A stretch of DNA of 11,897 bases from Verrucomicrobiota bacterium (GTDB lineage: Bacteria > Verrucomicrobiota > Verrucomicrobiia > Methylacidiphilales > Verrucolacustridaceae): the NCBI GenBank assembly GCA_016876055.1, contig VHDM01000035.1, positions 1-11,897 of the forward strand, read 5' to 3'. The notes under the pieces were generated by a model. That model was not told the DNA's origin. It saw only the letters and a program-made list of their open reading frames with translations, and ran no database searches. How positions within the stretch are numbered: the first letter of the stretch is position 1; each line of letters begins with the position of its first letter. This document shows, one piece after another, positions 1-6,554 of the stretch. The position numbers and the translations under genes were made by a program.

Positions 1-125
1 TCTTTGACGAAGAGCGGGGCGACGAGGTGGGAGGCGGAAACAGAGGTCTCGGAAAACAGGCGGCGAATGCCGAGGGTACGGCGAAGACGGCGACTTCTGA
101 TGGGAATGGAAAGCCTGGGGTTCAA
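1..125 (-). CDS. hemB: Delta-aminolevulinic acid dehydratase (porphobilinogen synthase), 5' end only
   Basis: This is a partial gene running off the left edge; only the first 41 codons are visible. HemB condenses two 5-aminolevulinate molecules into porphobilinogen in the cytoplasm. Read on the minus strand, the peptide contains RSRRLRRTLGIRRLFSET (residues 10-27) and then HLVAPLFVK (33-41). This matches the conserved HemB N-terminus, an arginine-rich RPRRLR segment, a RxLxxET helix and the first barrel strand LxxPLFV. No ATG lies in frame upstream. TTG at 125-123 gives the length expected for the family; another in-frame TTG at 161-159 would add 12 residues. No Shine-Dalgarno is visible, and the TATAAT box at 135-140 ends only 9 bases before the TTG, so the message may be nearly leaderless. 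hemA, hemC and cobA-hemD lie further along the window. The catalytic lysines and metal site are outside the window. Confidence 0.85.
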   Translation of the reverse strand, partial: MNPRLSIPIRSRRLRRTLGIRRLFSETSVSASHLVAPLFVK

Positions 126-134
126 GAAGGAAAG

Positions 135-163
135 ATTATACCGATGATTTTTGAAGGGCAAAA
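135..163 (-). promoter_or_regulatory. Probable hemB promoter
   Basis: On the minus strand a perfect TATAAT lies at 140-135, directly upstream of the hemB reading frame. The -35 region is weak: TTTTGC with a 17-base spacer, or TTGCCC with a 15-base spacer. Transcription from this -10 would start about 7 bases downstream, almost on the proposed TTG start codon. It is a sequence-only prediction. Confidence 0.5.
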
Positions 164-256
164 GGTGGGAAATGTTCGTGAATAGGAACGTGAAGGGAAA
201 CGGGCCAAAGAGATGAAGGGGGTTTATGTTTTTGAGGTTCCTGTTATTTTCCGCGG

Positions 257-1666
257 ATGGAGGAAGTCAGGCTTTTTGACACGGCGACGAGAGCGGTGAA
301 ACCGCTGACGGCCGGGGATGGCCAGGGACTGAAATTTTATGCCTGTGGGCCGACGGTGTACGGGCCGGCCCATATCGGAAACTTCCGCAGCTTTGTGGTG
401 CAGGACCTGCTGGTTCGGGTGTGGGAGGCGGCGGGCGGAAAGGTAAAGCATGTCCGCAACCTGACCGATGTGGACGACAAGACGATCAAAGGGGCCCGGG
501 AAGCCAAACAGAAACTGGGTGACTTCACCCAAGGCTGGACCGACCGGTTCTGGAAAGATGGGGAGGCGTTGGGGCTGAAGAAGCCCACCAAGGAACCCAA
601 GGCGACGGAGTTTATCCCGAAGCAGATCGCCCTGGTGGAGCGGTTGGTGAAATCGGGCCACGCGTATGAGTCGGGCGGGTCGGTCTACTACCGGGTGAAG
701 TCGTTTCCGAACTACGGGAAGCTTTCGCGGTTGGATGAGCGGGAGTTAAAGGAAGGGGCGTCGGGCCGGGCGGATGCGGACGAGTATGCACGGGAGCAGG
801 TGGCCGACTTTGTTTTGTGGAAGGGTCACAAGCCGGAGGATGGGGAGGTGTTTTGGGAAAGCCCGTGGGGGAAGGGTCGGCCCGGGTGGCACCTGGAGTG
901 CAGCGCGATGGCGATGGAGATTCTGGGGGAGACGATCGACCTGCACGGGGGCGGGGCGGACCTGATCTTCCCGCATCACGAGAACGAAATCGCCCAAAGC
1001 GAGGCGGCGAGCGGGAAGGCGTTTGTGCGTCACTGGTTCCACGTTTCCCACCTGCTGGTGGAGAACCGGAAGATGAGCAAGAGCCTGGGCAACCTGTACA
1101 CGCTGGAGGATGTGGCGAAGCGCGGGTATGAGCCGGCCGATCTGCGGCTGGTGCTGTTGGCGGGTCATTACCGGCAGCCGCTGAACTTTTCCTGGGATAC
1201 GATGCTGGCGGCGCGGCATGGTCGGGAGAAGTTAGGCCGGGTGCATGCGGGGTTGGTGGAGACGGCCGCGGGAAGGAAGTCGGCCCGGGCGGGCTGGGGT
1301 TCTTTCGGTCCGGCGTGGGAGGCGTTGCGGGAGGATCTGGAGACGCCCAAGGCGTGGGGGGCGTTGTACACGGCGGCGGCGGAGGTGGACCGAAAACGGC
1401 GGCAGGGGATGAAGGCCGAGGAGGCGGCGGAAGAGCTGGCGGGGATGGACCGGATCCTGGGGGTGTTGGGCGTGGGCCCGTATTTTGCAAAGGACGTGGA
1501 GATTCCGCCGGGGGTGCAGAAGTTGGCCGAGGCACGGGAGGCGGCCCGCAAGGCAAAGGAGTGGAAGGAGTCAGACCGGCTGCGGGACGAGCTGGCGAAG
1601 GCGGGGTGGGAGGTGCGGGACGGGGTGGGGGGGTGGCGGCTGGTGCGGAAGGCGGGAGTTGCCTAG
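257..1666 (+). CDS. cysS: Cysteinyl-tRNA synthetase
   Basis: This cytoplasmic class Ia synthetase charges tRNA-Cys with cysteine using ATP. At 469 residues it is close to the usual length of about 460. The Rossmann core holds the HIGH-type motif HIGN at residues 39-42, and the KMSKS loop is at 272-276. The four zinc ligands that recognise the cysteine thiol are in the expected places: C30 (ACGPTVY), C215 (LECSAMAM), H240 and E244 (HHENE). The C-terminal helical and anticodon-binding region follows, ending in the typical SDRLRDEL and GWEVRDG segments. ATG 257 places the N-terminus where the family begins, but the only purine-rich element nearby (GAGG, about 20 bases upstream) is too far to be a good ribosome site. 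No T-box leader is apparent. thrS begins 9 bases after the stop, so the two are probably cotranscribed. It is divergent from hemB. Confidence 0.97.
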   Translation: MEEVRLFDTATRAVKPLTAGDGQGLKFYACGPTVYGPAHIGNFRSFVVQDLLVRVWEAAGGKVKHVRNLTDVDDKTIKGAREAKQKLGDFTQGWTDRFWKDGEALGLKKPTKEPKATEFIPKQIALVERLVKSGHAYESGGSVYYRVKSFPNYGKLSRLDERELKEGASGRADADEYAREQVADFVLWKGHKPEDGEVFWESPWGKGRPGWHLECSAMAMEILGETIDLHGGGADLIFPHHENEIAQSEAASGKAFVRHWFHVSHLLVENRKMSKSLGNLYTLEDVAKRGYEPADLRLVLLAGHYRQPLNFSWDTMLAARHGREKLGRVHAGLVETAAGRKSARAGWGSFGPAWEALREDLETPKAWGALYTAAAEVDRKRRQGMKAEEAAEELAGMDRILGVLGVGPYFAKDVEIPPGVQKLAEAREAARKAKEWKESDRLRDELAKAGWEVRDGVGGWRLVRKAGVA

Positions 1667-1675
1667 GTTGGCGCG

Positions 1676-3484
1676 ATGGCGATGACCCCGTTGGAGGAGT
1701 TGAGGCATTCCGCCGCGCACATGCTGGCAACGGCGGTGCTGCGGCTGTGGCCGGATGCCAAGCTGGATATCGGCCCGCCCACGGAGACGGGGTTTTACTA
1801 TGATTTTGACCTGAAGCACCGGTTCACGGAGGAGGATTTTGCGAAGATCGAGGCAGAGATGGCGAAGGTGGCCAAGGAAAACCAGCCGTTTGTGCGCCAG
1901 GAGGTGACGCGGGACGAGGCGAAGAAGTGGTTTGAGTCGCGCGGGCAGAATTTCAAGGTAAGCCGGCTGGGCGACATTCCGGAGGGGGAGGCGATCACGT
2001 TTTACACCAACGGGGATTTCACCGACCTGTGTGCGGGGACTCACGTGAAGAGCACGGGGCAGGTGAAAACGTTCAAGCTGTTATCGGTGGCGGGGGCCTA
2101 TCACCGCGGGGATGAGAAAAATGCGCAGCTGCAGCGGTTGTACGGGACGGCGTTTGCCAAGAAGGAGGAATTGGAGGCATATCTGAAACAGTTGGAAGAG
2201 GCGAAGCTGCGGGATCACCGGAAGCTGGGCAAGGAACTGGACCTGTTCCTGATCGACGACGAGGTGGGGCCGGGCCTGGTGATGTGGACGCCGAACGGGG
2301 CGATCGTCCGGCAGGAGATGCAGAGGTTTCTCACCGAAGAGTTGTCCAAGCGGGGGTATGAGCAGGTGTTCACCCCGCACATCGGGCGGTTGGGCCTGTA
2401 CCGGACCTCCGGCCATTTCCCGTACTACCGGGAGTCGCAGTACCCGCCGTTGGTGGACGGGGAGACCCTGGAGAAGATGGCCAAGGAGAAGTGCAGTTGT
2501 GCGGATTTAAGCAACCGGATCGCGAAGGGGGAGATCGAAGGATACCTGCTGAAGCCGATGAATTGTCCGATGCACATCAAGATTTATGCGTCGCGGCCGC
2601 GGTCGTACCGGGATTTGCCGGTGCGGTTGGCGGAGTTTGGCACGGTCTACCGTTGGGAGCAGTCGGGGGAACTAAACGGGATGACCCGGGTGCGGGGCTT
2701 TACCCAGGATGACGCCCATATTTTCTGCACCGAGGAACAGGTGGCCGGGGAGGTGGAAGGATGTTTGGAAATGGTGCGGTTGGTTCTCGACACCCTGGGG
2801 ATGCGTGATTTTCGGGTGCGGGTGGGGTTGAGGGAGCCGGGAACCGACAAATATGTGGGGGCGAAGGAACTTTGGGACAAGGCGGAGAAGGCGGTAAAGG
2901 AGGCAGCAAAAAAACTTGGCGTTCAGGCGAGTGAAGAGCCCGGCGAGGCGGCCTTTTACGGGCCGAAGATCGACTTTGTGGTGAAGGATGTGATTGGTCG
3001 GGAATGGCAACTGGGAACCGTGCAGGTCGACTACAACCTGCCGGAGAGATTTGGGCTGGCCTACACCGGGGCGGACAACGCGAAGCATCGGCCGGTGATG
3101 ATTCACCGGGCACCGTTCGGTTCCCTGGAGCGCTTTACCGGACTGTTGATTGAGCACTATCGGGGGGCGTTTCCGGTGTGGCTGGCGCCGGAGCAGGCCC
3201 GGTTTCTGCCGGTGAATGACCAGATGGTCGCTTACGCCGAGAAGCGGGCGGGGGAGTTCAAGGCGGCGGGGTTACGGGTTTCGGTGGATACGAAAGGCGA
3301 CAAGCTGGGCGCCCAGATCCGGAGGGGTCAGCTGGACAAGGTTCCGTTCCTTTTGGTGTGTGGACAGCGCGAGGCTGAAGCCGGGCAGGTGGCGGTACGG
3401 AGTCGGGAAAAGGGAGATGAGGGGGCGCAGGCGACGGCGGTGGTGCAAGACCGGATTGTGGAGCTGGCCAAGACCCGCCGTTAA
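1676..3484 (+). CDS. thrS: Threonyl-tRNA synthetase lacking the N-terminal TGS domain
   Basis: This class II synthetase charges tRNA-Thr and hydrolyses mischarged Ser-tRNA. The 602-residue protein starts almost directly in the editing domain: HSAAH with H11 and H15, and the second half of the site at C119 and H123 (LCAGTH). The roughly 60-residue TGS domain of E. coli ThrRS is absent, and the cysS stop 9 bases upstream leaves no room for it. The catalytic core has motif 1 (from about residue 200), motif 2 (RDLPVRLAEFG, then RVRGFTQDDAHIF) and motif 3 (HRAPFGSLERF). The zinc ligands C297, H348 and H477 match E. coli C334, H385 and H511. The anticodon-binding domain runs from about 505 to the end. 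An extra segment at about 255-288, with C273 and C275 (KCSC), lies just before the KPMNCP zinc loop. ATG 1682 is an alternative start. Cotranscription with cysS is likely. Confidence 0.96.
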   Translation: MAMTPLEELRHSAAHMLATAVLRLWPDAKLDIGPPTETGFYYDFDLKHRFTEEDFAKIEAEMAKVAKENQPFVRQEVTRDEAKKWFESRGQNFKVSRLGDIPEGEAITFYTNGDFTDLCAGTHVKSTGQVKTFKLLSVAGAYHRGDEKNAQLQRLYGTAFAKKEELEAYLKQLEEAKLRDHRKLGKELDLFLIDDEVGPGLVMWTPNGAIVRQEMQRFLTEELSKRGYEQVFTPHIGRLGLYRTSGHFPYYRESQYPPLVDGETLEKMAKEKCSCADLSNRIAKGEIEGYLLKPMNCPMHIKIYASRPRSYRDLPVRLAEFGTVYRWEQSGELNGMTRVRGFTQDDAHIFCTEEQVAGEVEGCLEMVRLVLDTLGMRDFRVRVGLREPGTDKYVGAKELWDKAEKAVKEAAKKLGVQASEEPGEAAFYGPKIDFVVKDVIGREWQLGTVQVDYNLPERFGLAYTGADNAKHRPVMIHRAPFGSLERFTGLLIEHYRGAFPVWLAPEQARFLPVNDQMVAYAEKRAGEFKAAGLRVSVDTKGDKLGAQIRRGQLDKVPFLLVCGQREAEAGQVAVRSREKGDEGAQATAVVQDRIVELAKTRR

Positions 3485-3573
3485 GCGGCGGGATTAGGCG
3501 GAAGGTTCAAGTTTAGGCCAAGGCTAGCATCGGAACCCAAAGCTAAATTAATCCTAATTCTGCCCCTTCATCC

Positions 3574-3596
3574 GTGATGGCCGAGCCGGCCATGAC
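3574..3596. repeat. Short inverted repeat in the thrS-kamA gap
   Basis: ATGGCC (3577-3582) and GGCCAT (3588-3593) form a 6-bp perfect stem around a 5-base loop, GAGCC. After one mismatch the outer GT and AC could extend it. It is not followed by a T-run on either strand, so it is a poor fit to a Rho-independent terminator. It could be an operator-like palindrome, a Rho-dependent end structure, or chance in GC-rich DNA. The rest of the 165-base gap (3485-3649) is comparatively AT-rich in the middle. It shows no tRNA, riboswitch or convincing promoter, although a TATTAT lies at 3631-3636 without a good -35 partner. Confidence 0.3.
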
Positions 3597-3649
3597 AAAC
3601 AAAACGGTGGCGCGTGGGGGAGGGGGTTTGTATTATTAGAGTTACTTAA

Positions 3650-4801
3650 GTGAGCGCACGCGACTTCGCCGCGAATCCTCCGGGGGCTTGGGGTTCCGCC
3701 ACCCCCGAACAGTGGAACGACCCTGCATGGCAACTGCGCAACCGGATTCAGAATCTGGAGCAGCTGGAACTTCGACTCGCCCTGACGCCAGAGGAGAGAG
3801 CCGGCACGATTCTGGCCGGAAAGAAGCTGGCCCTAGGGATCACGCCCCATTTTTTCAATTTGATCGACAAGGACGATCCCGACTGCCCGATTCGCCGCCA
3901 GGTGGTGCCGAGGATCGAGGAGTCGGTCACGAATCCTGACGAGCTGACCGATCCCTGCGGGGAGGACTCCCACATGCCCGTGGCGGGACTGGTCCACCGG
4001 TATCCTGATCGGGTTCTACTTCTGGTGACCGACCGATGCGCGTCCTACTGCCGCTACTGCACGCGGAGTCGGGTGGTGAGCGGGGCGGGGGAGCAGGAAC
4101 TGTCGGTGGATCTGGAGGGAGCCTTTGCTTACCTGGAAAAACATCCCGAGATACGGGACGTGTTGCTTTCCGGGGGAGACCCGCTGCTACTTGCCGACGC
4201 CAAGCTCGATGCGATCCTCACCCGGCTAAGAAAAATCCCGTCCATCGAGTTTGTGCGAATCGGCAGCCGGATTCCCATTTTCCTGCCTCAACGGATCACA
4301 CCAGAACTGGTGGCGATGCTCCGCAAGCATCATCCCCTTTTCCTGAGCATTCACTCCAATCACCCGAAGGAGCTGACGGCGGAAGTGAGGGCGGCGCTCG
4401 AGCGGTTGGCCGATGCCGGGATTCCGCTGGGCAACCAGAGTGTCTTGCTGCGAGGGGTCAACGACCGGGTGGAAACCCTGAAGGAGCTGTATCACAAACT
4501 ACTGCTCTGCCGGGTGCGGCCGTATTACCTGTACCAGTGCGACCTGATCACAGGGTCGGCCCATCTCCGGACGACGATTCGCGAGGGGCAGGAGATGATG
4601 GAGCAGTTGCGTGGCCACACGACCGGCTATGCCGTGCCGACCTATGTGGTGGATGGGCCGGGTGGTGGCGGAAAGATTCCGATCGGGCCGAGCTACATCG
4701 TGGGGATGGCGGATGACCGCGTGATCCTAAAAAACTACCGGGGGGATGTGTATGAGTACCCGGAAGTCGGCCAGCCCAGCCCGGCCGATCTGACCCGTTG
4801 A
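3650..4801 (+). CDS. kamA: Lysine 2,3-aminomutase (radical SAM, PLP-dependent), short form
   Basis: It interconverts L-lysine and L-beta-lysine with a 4Fe-4S cluster, SAM and PLP. The CxxxCxxC cluster motif is C130, C134 and C137, in DRCASYCRYC after the family signature YPDRVLLLVTD. LSGGDPLLL follows as the SAM-contacting segment. The lysine-binding aspartates D298 (YQCD) and D335 (VVDGPGGGG) and the PLP lysine K342 sit exactly five residues later than D293, D330 and K337 of Clostridium subterminale LAM. This favours lysine over glutamate as substrate. The zinc site of that enzyme appears lost: Arg follows GVND where C268 should be, and the protein ends at 383 residues without the C-terminal CxCxxC. 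GTG 3650 directly follows an in-frame TAA, so it is the earliest possible start. It opens the seven-gene operon. The product could serve lysine metabolism, beta-lysine osmolytes or EF-P modification; an EpmB-like role is the main alternative. Confidence 0.9.
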   Translation: MSARDFAANPPGAWGSATPEQWNDPAWQLRNRIQNLEQLELRLALTPEERAGTILAGKKLALGITPHFFNLIDKDDPDCPIRRQVVPRIEESVTNPDELTDPCGEDSHMPVAGLVHRYPDRVLLLVTDRCASYCRYCTRSRVVSGAGEQELSVDLEGAFAYLEKHPEIRDVLLSGGDPLLLADAKLDAILTRLRKIPSIEFVRIGSRIPIFLPQRITPELVAMLRKHHPLFLSIHSNHPKELTAEVRAALERLADAGIPLGNQSVLLRGVNDRVETLKELYHKLLLCRVRPYYLYQCDLITGSAHLRTTIREGQEMMEQLRGHTTGYAVPTYVVDGPGGGGKIPIGPSYIVGMADDRVILKNYRGDVYEYPEVGQPSPADLTR

Positions 4802-5961
4802 CGGAAAAGAACCTTGGGACGATCCGGTTGCGCCCAACCGGAAGAGGCGCTGCCCGGCAGGGACATCCCTGGATTTTTTCCCATGAAATCACCCGAGGAG
4901 CCGGCCAAGACCGGGATGGGCAACCGGTGGTGGCCCGGGGGCCGAACGATGAGCTGCTCGGAACGGGGCTCTACCGGGAAGGGGCGCGGATCGTCTGGCG
5001 ACGATTCCGCAGGGATATTGGAAACCTGGACGGTGGCTGGGCGCGGGGAGCCCTGGCCCAGGCCGTGGACAGACGGAAGGTCAAGCCGGCCCGGAGGCTC
5101 GTTTGGTCCGAAGCCGACGCATTACCCGGACTGGTGGTGGATCAGTATGGAAAGCATCTGGTGGTGCAAATGACGACCCTGGGGATGGAACGACACTGGG
5201 AGGTTTTGCAGCCGGAAATTCAAAAGCTTCTTCAGCCGGAAGGAATCTGGCTCCGGCGCGATTCGCCAGGAAGAAAGATGGAGGGCCTCAGCCACTTGGA
5301 CCCGGTGGCGATTGGCGCGGTGCCGGACCAACCCGTGCGGGTGGAGATTGGCGGGCTGGAGGTGCCGGTCGATCTGCGGGGCGGGCAAAAGACGGGTACC
5401 TATCTGGACCAGCAGGAGAACTACGGGAAGGTGGCGGCCGTGGCCAAGGGCAGGCGGATGCTGGATGTTTTTTGCCACACCGGTGGTTTTGGATTGAGGG
5501 CGGCGAGGGCGGGGGCCCAGGTGACGGCGTTGGATCAGTCAGAAGCGAGTCTGCAGTTGGGAAGGCAGGCGGCCGGGTGGCATGGGCTGAGCGTGAAGTG
5601 GGTGGAGGATGATGCGTTTCGATTTCTACGGGGGGTGCGAAAGGGGGAGTATGACCTGATCGTGTTGGATCCCCCGGGTCTGGTGAAGGGAGGATTAGGA
5701 ATGGAGGCAGGTAGGAGGGCGTTGGGCGAACTGCACCGGCAGGCCTTCCGGGTTCTGCCTGAGGGCGGGATTTTGGCGACCTTTTCCTGCTCGCACCGCG
5801 TGGGAAAAGAGGAATTGTGGGAAGTGGTGCAGATGGCGGCGCGCGACGCGGGGAAGAGAGTCCTCCGGAACGAAACCCTGGGCCAGGCACCGGACCATCC
5901 GGTGGATGAGCAGTTTCCCGAAAGTGAGTATCTGACCGGGTTTCTTTTGGGGGTGAAATGA
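4798..5961 (+). CDS. RlmI-like class I SAM-dependent rRNA (cytosine-C5) methyltransferase
   Basis: This 387-residue protein belongs to the RlmI/COG1092 group, which methylates cytosine C5 in 23S rRNA (C1962 in E. coli). The N-terminal PUA-like domain includes the family hallmark HPWIF at 23-27. A linker region ends in YLDQQENY (202-209), equivalent to YLDQR in RlmI. The Rossmann methyltransferase domain then has motif I LDVFCHTGGFG (222-232), motif IV LDPPGL (290-295) and a motif VI FSCSH with the likely catalytic C331. The TTG start at 4798 overlaps the kamA stop as TTGA. It is the only start-type codon between the in-frame TGA at 4753 and the conserved region, apart from TTG 4828. No good Shine-Dalgarno is visible, so translational coupling to kamA is likely. 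The exact target base is inferred; RlmK/L-like or RlmO-like specificity cannot be excluded. Confidence 0.85.
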   Translation: MTEKNLGTIRLRPTGRGAARQGHPWIFSHEITRGAGQDRDGQPVVARGPNDELLGTGLYREGARIVWRRFRRDIGNLDGGWARGALAQAVDRRKVKPARRLVWSEADALPGLVVDQYGKHLVVQMTTLGMERHWEVLQPEIQKLLQPEGIWLRRDSPGRKMEGLSHLDPVAIGAVPDQPVRVEIGGLEVPVDLRGGQKTGTYLDQQENYGKVAAVAKGRRMLDVFCHTGGFGLRAARAGAQVTALDQSEASLQLGRQAAGWHGLSVKWVEDDAFRFLRGVRKGEYDLIVLDPPGLVKGGLGMEAGRRALGELHRQAFRVLPEGGILATFSCSHRVGKEELWEVVQMAARDAGKRVLRNETLGQAPDHPVDEQFPESEYLTGFLLGVK

Positions 5962-6554
5962 GGGCGGTCCTCGGCCTGGGGTTGCTTTTGGCCGGGTGGA
6001 CCCAGGCGGGGGGATGGCCGGAGGTGGAAAACTGCGACGGCCGACCGACGGTGCTGAATCCCCCCGGTCAAATCACGGTGATCATGGCCAGCAGCCAACC
6101 GTTGGCTGAGACCACCCGGGAGTTCGGCAGGGCGCTTTATCCATGGCAGGGCCTGGAGGAGTTCCGTTTGATTGTGGTGGTGGATCTGCGAAGGTCTTTG
6201 GGGAGCTTTGTGCGTGGCTGGACCAAGGGAAAAATGAGAGCCGACTTGGATGAGGAGGCAATCATCCTGGAACCCTGGTTTCGGGCCCGGGGCAACCCTC
6301 GTAACCCCCGCGGGTACCTCTGTGCGGTTCCGGATTTTGACGGCCGGGTGACTGAGGCTCTGGGATGGGGGAACGATGAGGAGGTGATGAAGGTGAAAAT
6401 TTTCGGCAAAAACGGGGAAGTAATCTGGGCCGCCACGGAGGCAAAAAGTCCCGGACCGCTCACCGCCAAAATGGAAGAGCTCCTGGGGCCGGGAGCCCGA
6501 CCCCCGCCCGGAGCCGGGCCGAAAAAGAGTAAAATTCTTTTGAGGCGCGGATGA
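5958..6554 (+). CDS. Uncharacterised exported protein with a thioredoxin-like fold pattern
   Basis: I do not recognise this 198-residue protein as a named family. The first 17 residues look like a signal peptide: Arg-2, a Leu-rich core, then WTQA before GG. What follows resembles a thioredoxin or AhpC/TSA-like layout. A strand-turn-helix, QITVIMASSQPLAETTREF, is at 39-56; a second strand, LIVVVDLR, at 71-78; DGRVTEALG, at 128-136; and a beta-hairpin plus C-terminal helix, VKIFGKNGEVIW then LTAKMEELL, at 146-176. The position expected for the CxxC active site reads SSQP, and the only cysteines, C26 and C122, lie elsewhere, so redox activity by the usual mechanism is unlikely. The tail (177-198) is Pro/Gly then Lys/Arg rich. 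ATG 5958 overlaps the preceding stop, and the stop overlaps the hemA start, both as ATGA. A stretch of GGGGG lies just upstream of the start. Confidence 0.7.
   Translation: MRAVLGLGLLLAGWTQAGGWPEVENCDGRPTVLNPPGQITVIMASSQPLAETTREFGRALYPWQGLEEFRLIVVVDLRRSLGSFVRGWTKGKMRADLDEEAIILEPWFRARGNPRNPRGYLCAVPDFDGRVTEALGWGNDEEVMKVKIFGKNGEVIWAATEAKSPGPLTAKMEELLGPGARPPPGAGPKKSKILLRRG

Noticed and set aside
126..256. Possible T-box or other leader RNA before cysS
   Set aside because: The gap is only 131 bases, and I found no T-box consensus, specifier stem or terminator-like hairpin.
612..1730. Long minus-strand open frame of 372 codons opposite cysS
   Set aside because: The translation is Pro/Ser/Ala-rich low-complexity sequence typical of the reverse strand of GC-rich coding DNA, and the plus strand encodes a complete CysRS.
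3485..3649. Possible tRNA, riboswitch or strong terminator between thrS and kamA
   Set aside because: No cloverleaf or T-loop and no riboswitch core is visible. The one hairpin lacks a T-run, so only the inverted repeat is recorded.
4036..4716. Plus-strand open frame of 226 codons inside kamA
   Set aside because: It lies wholly within the well-supported kamA frame and shows no motif.
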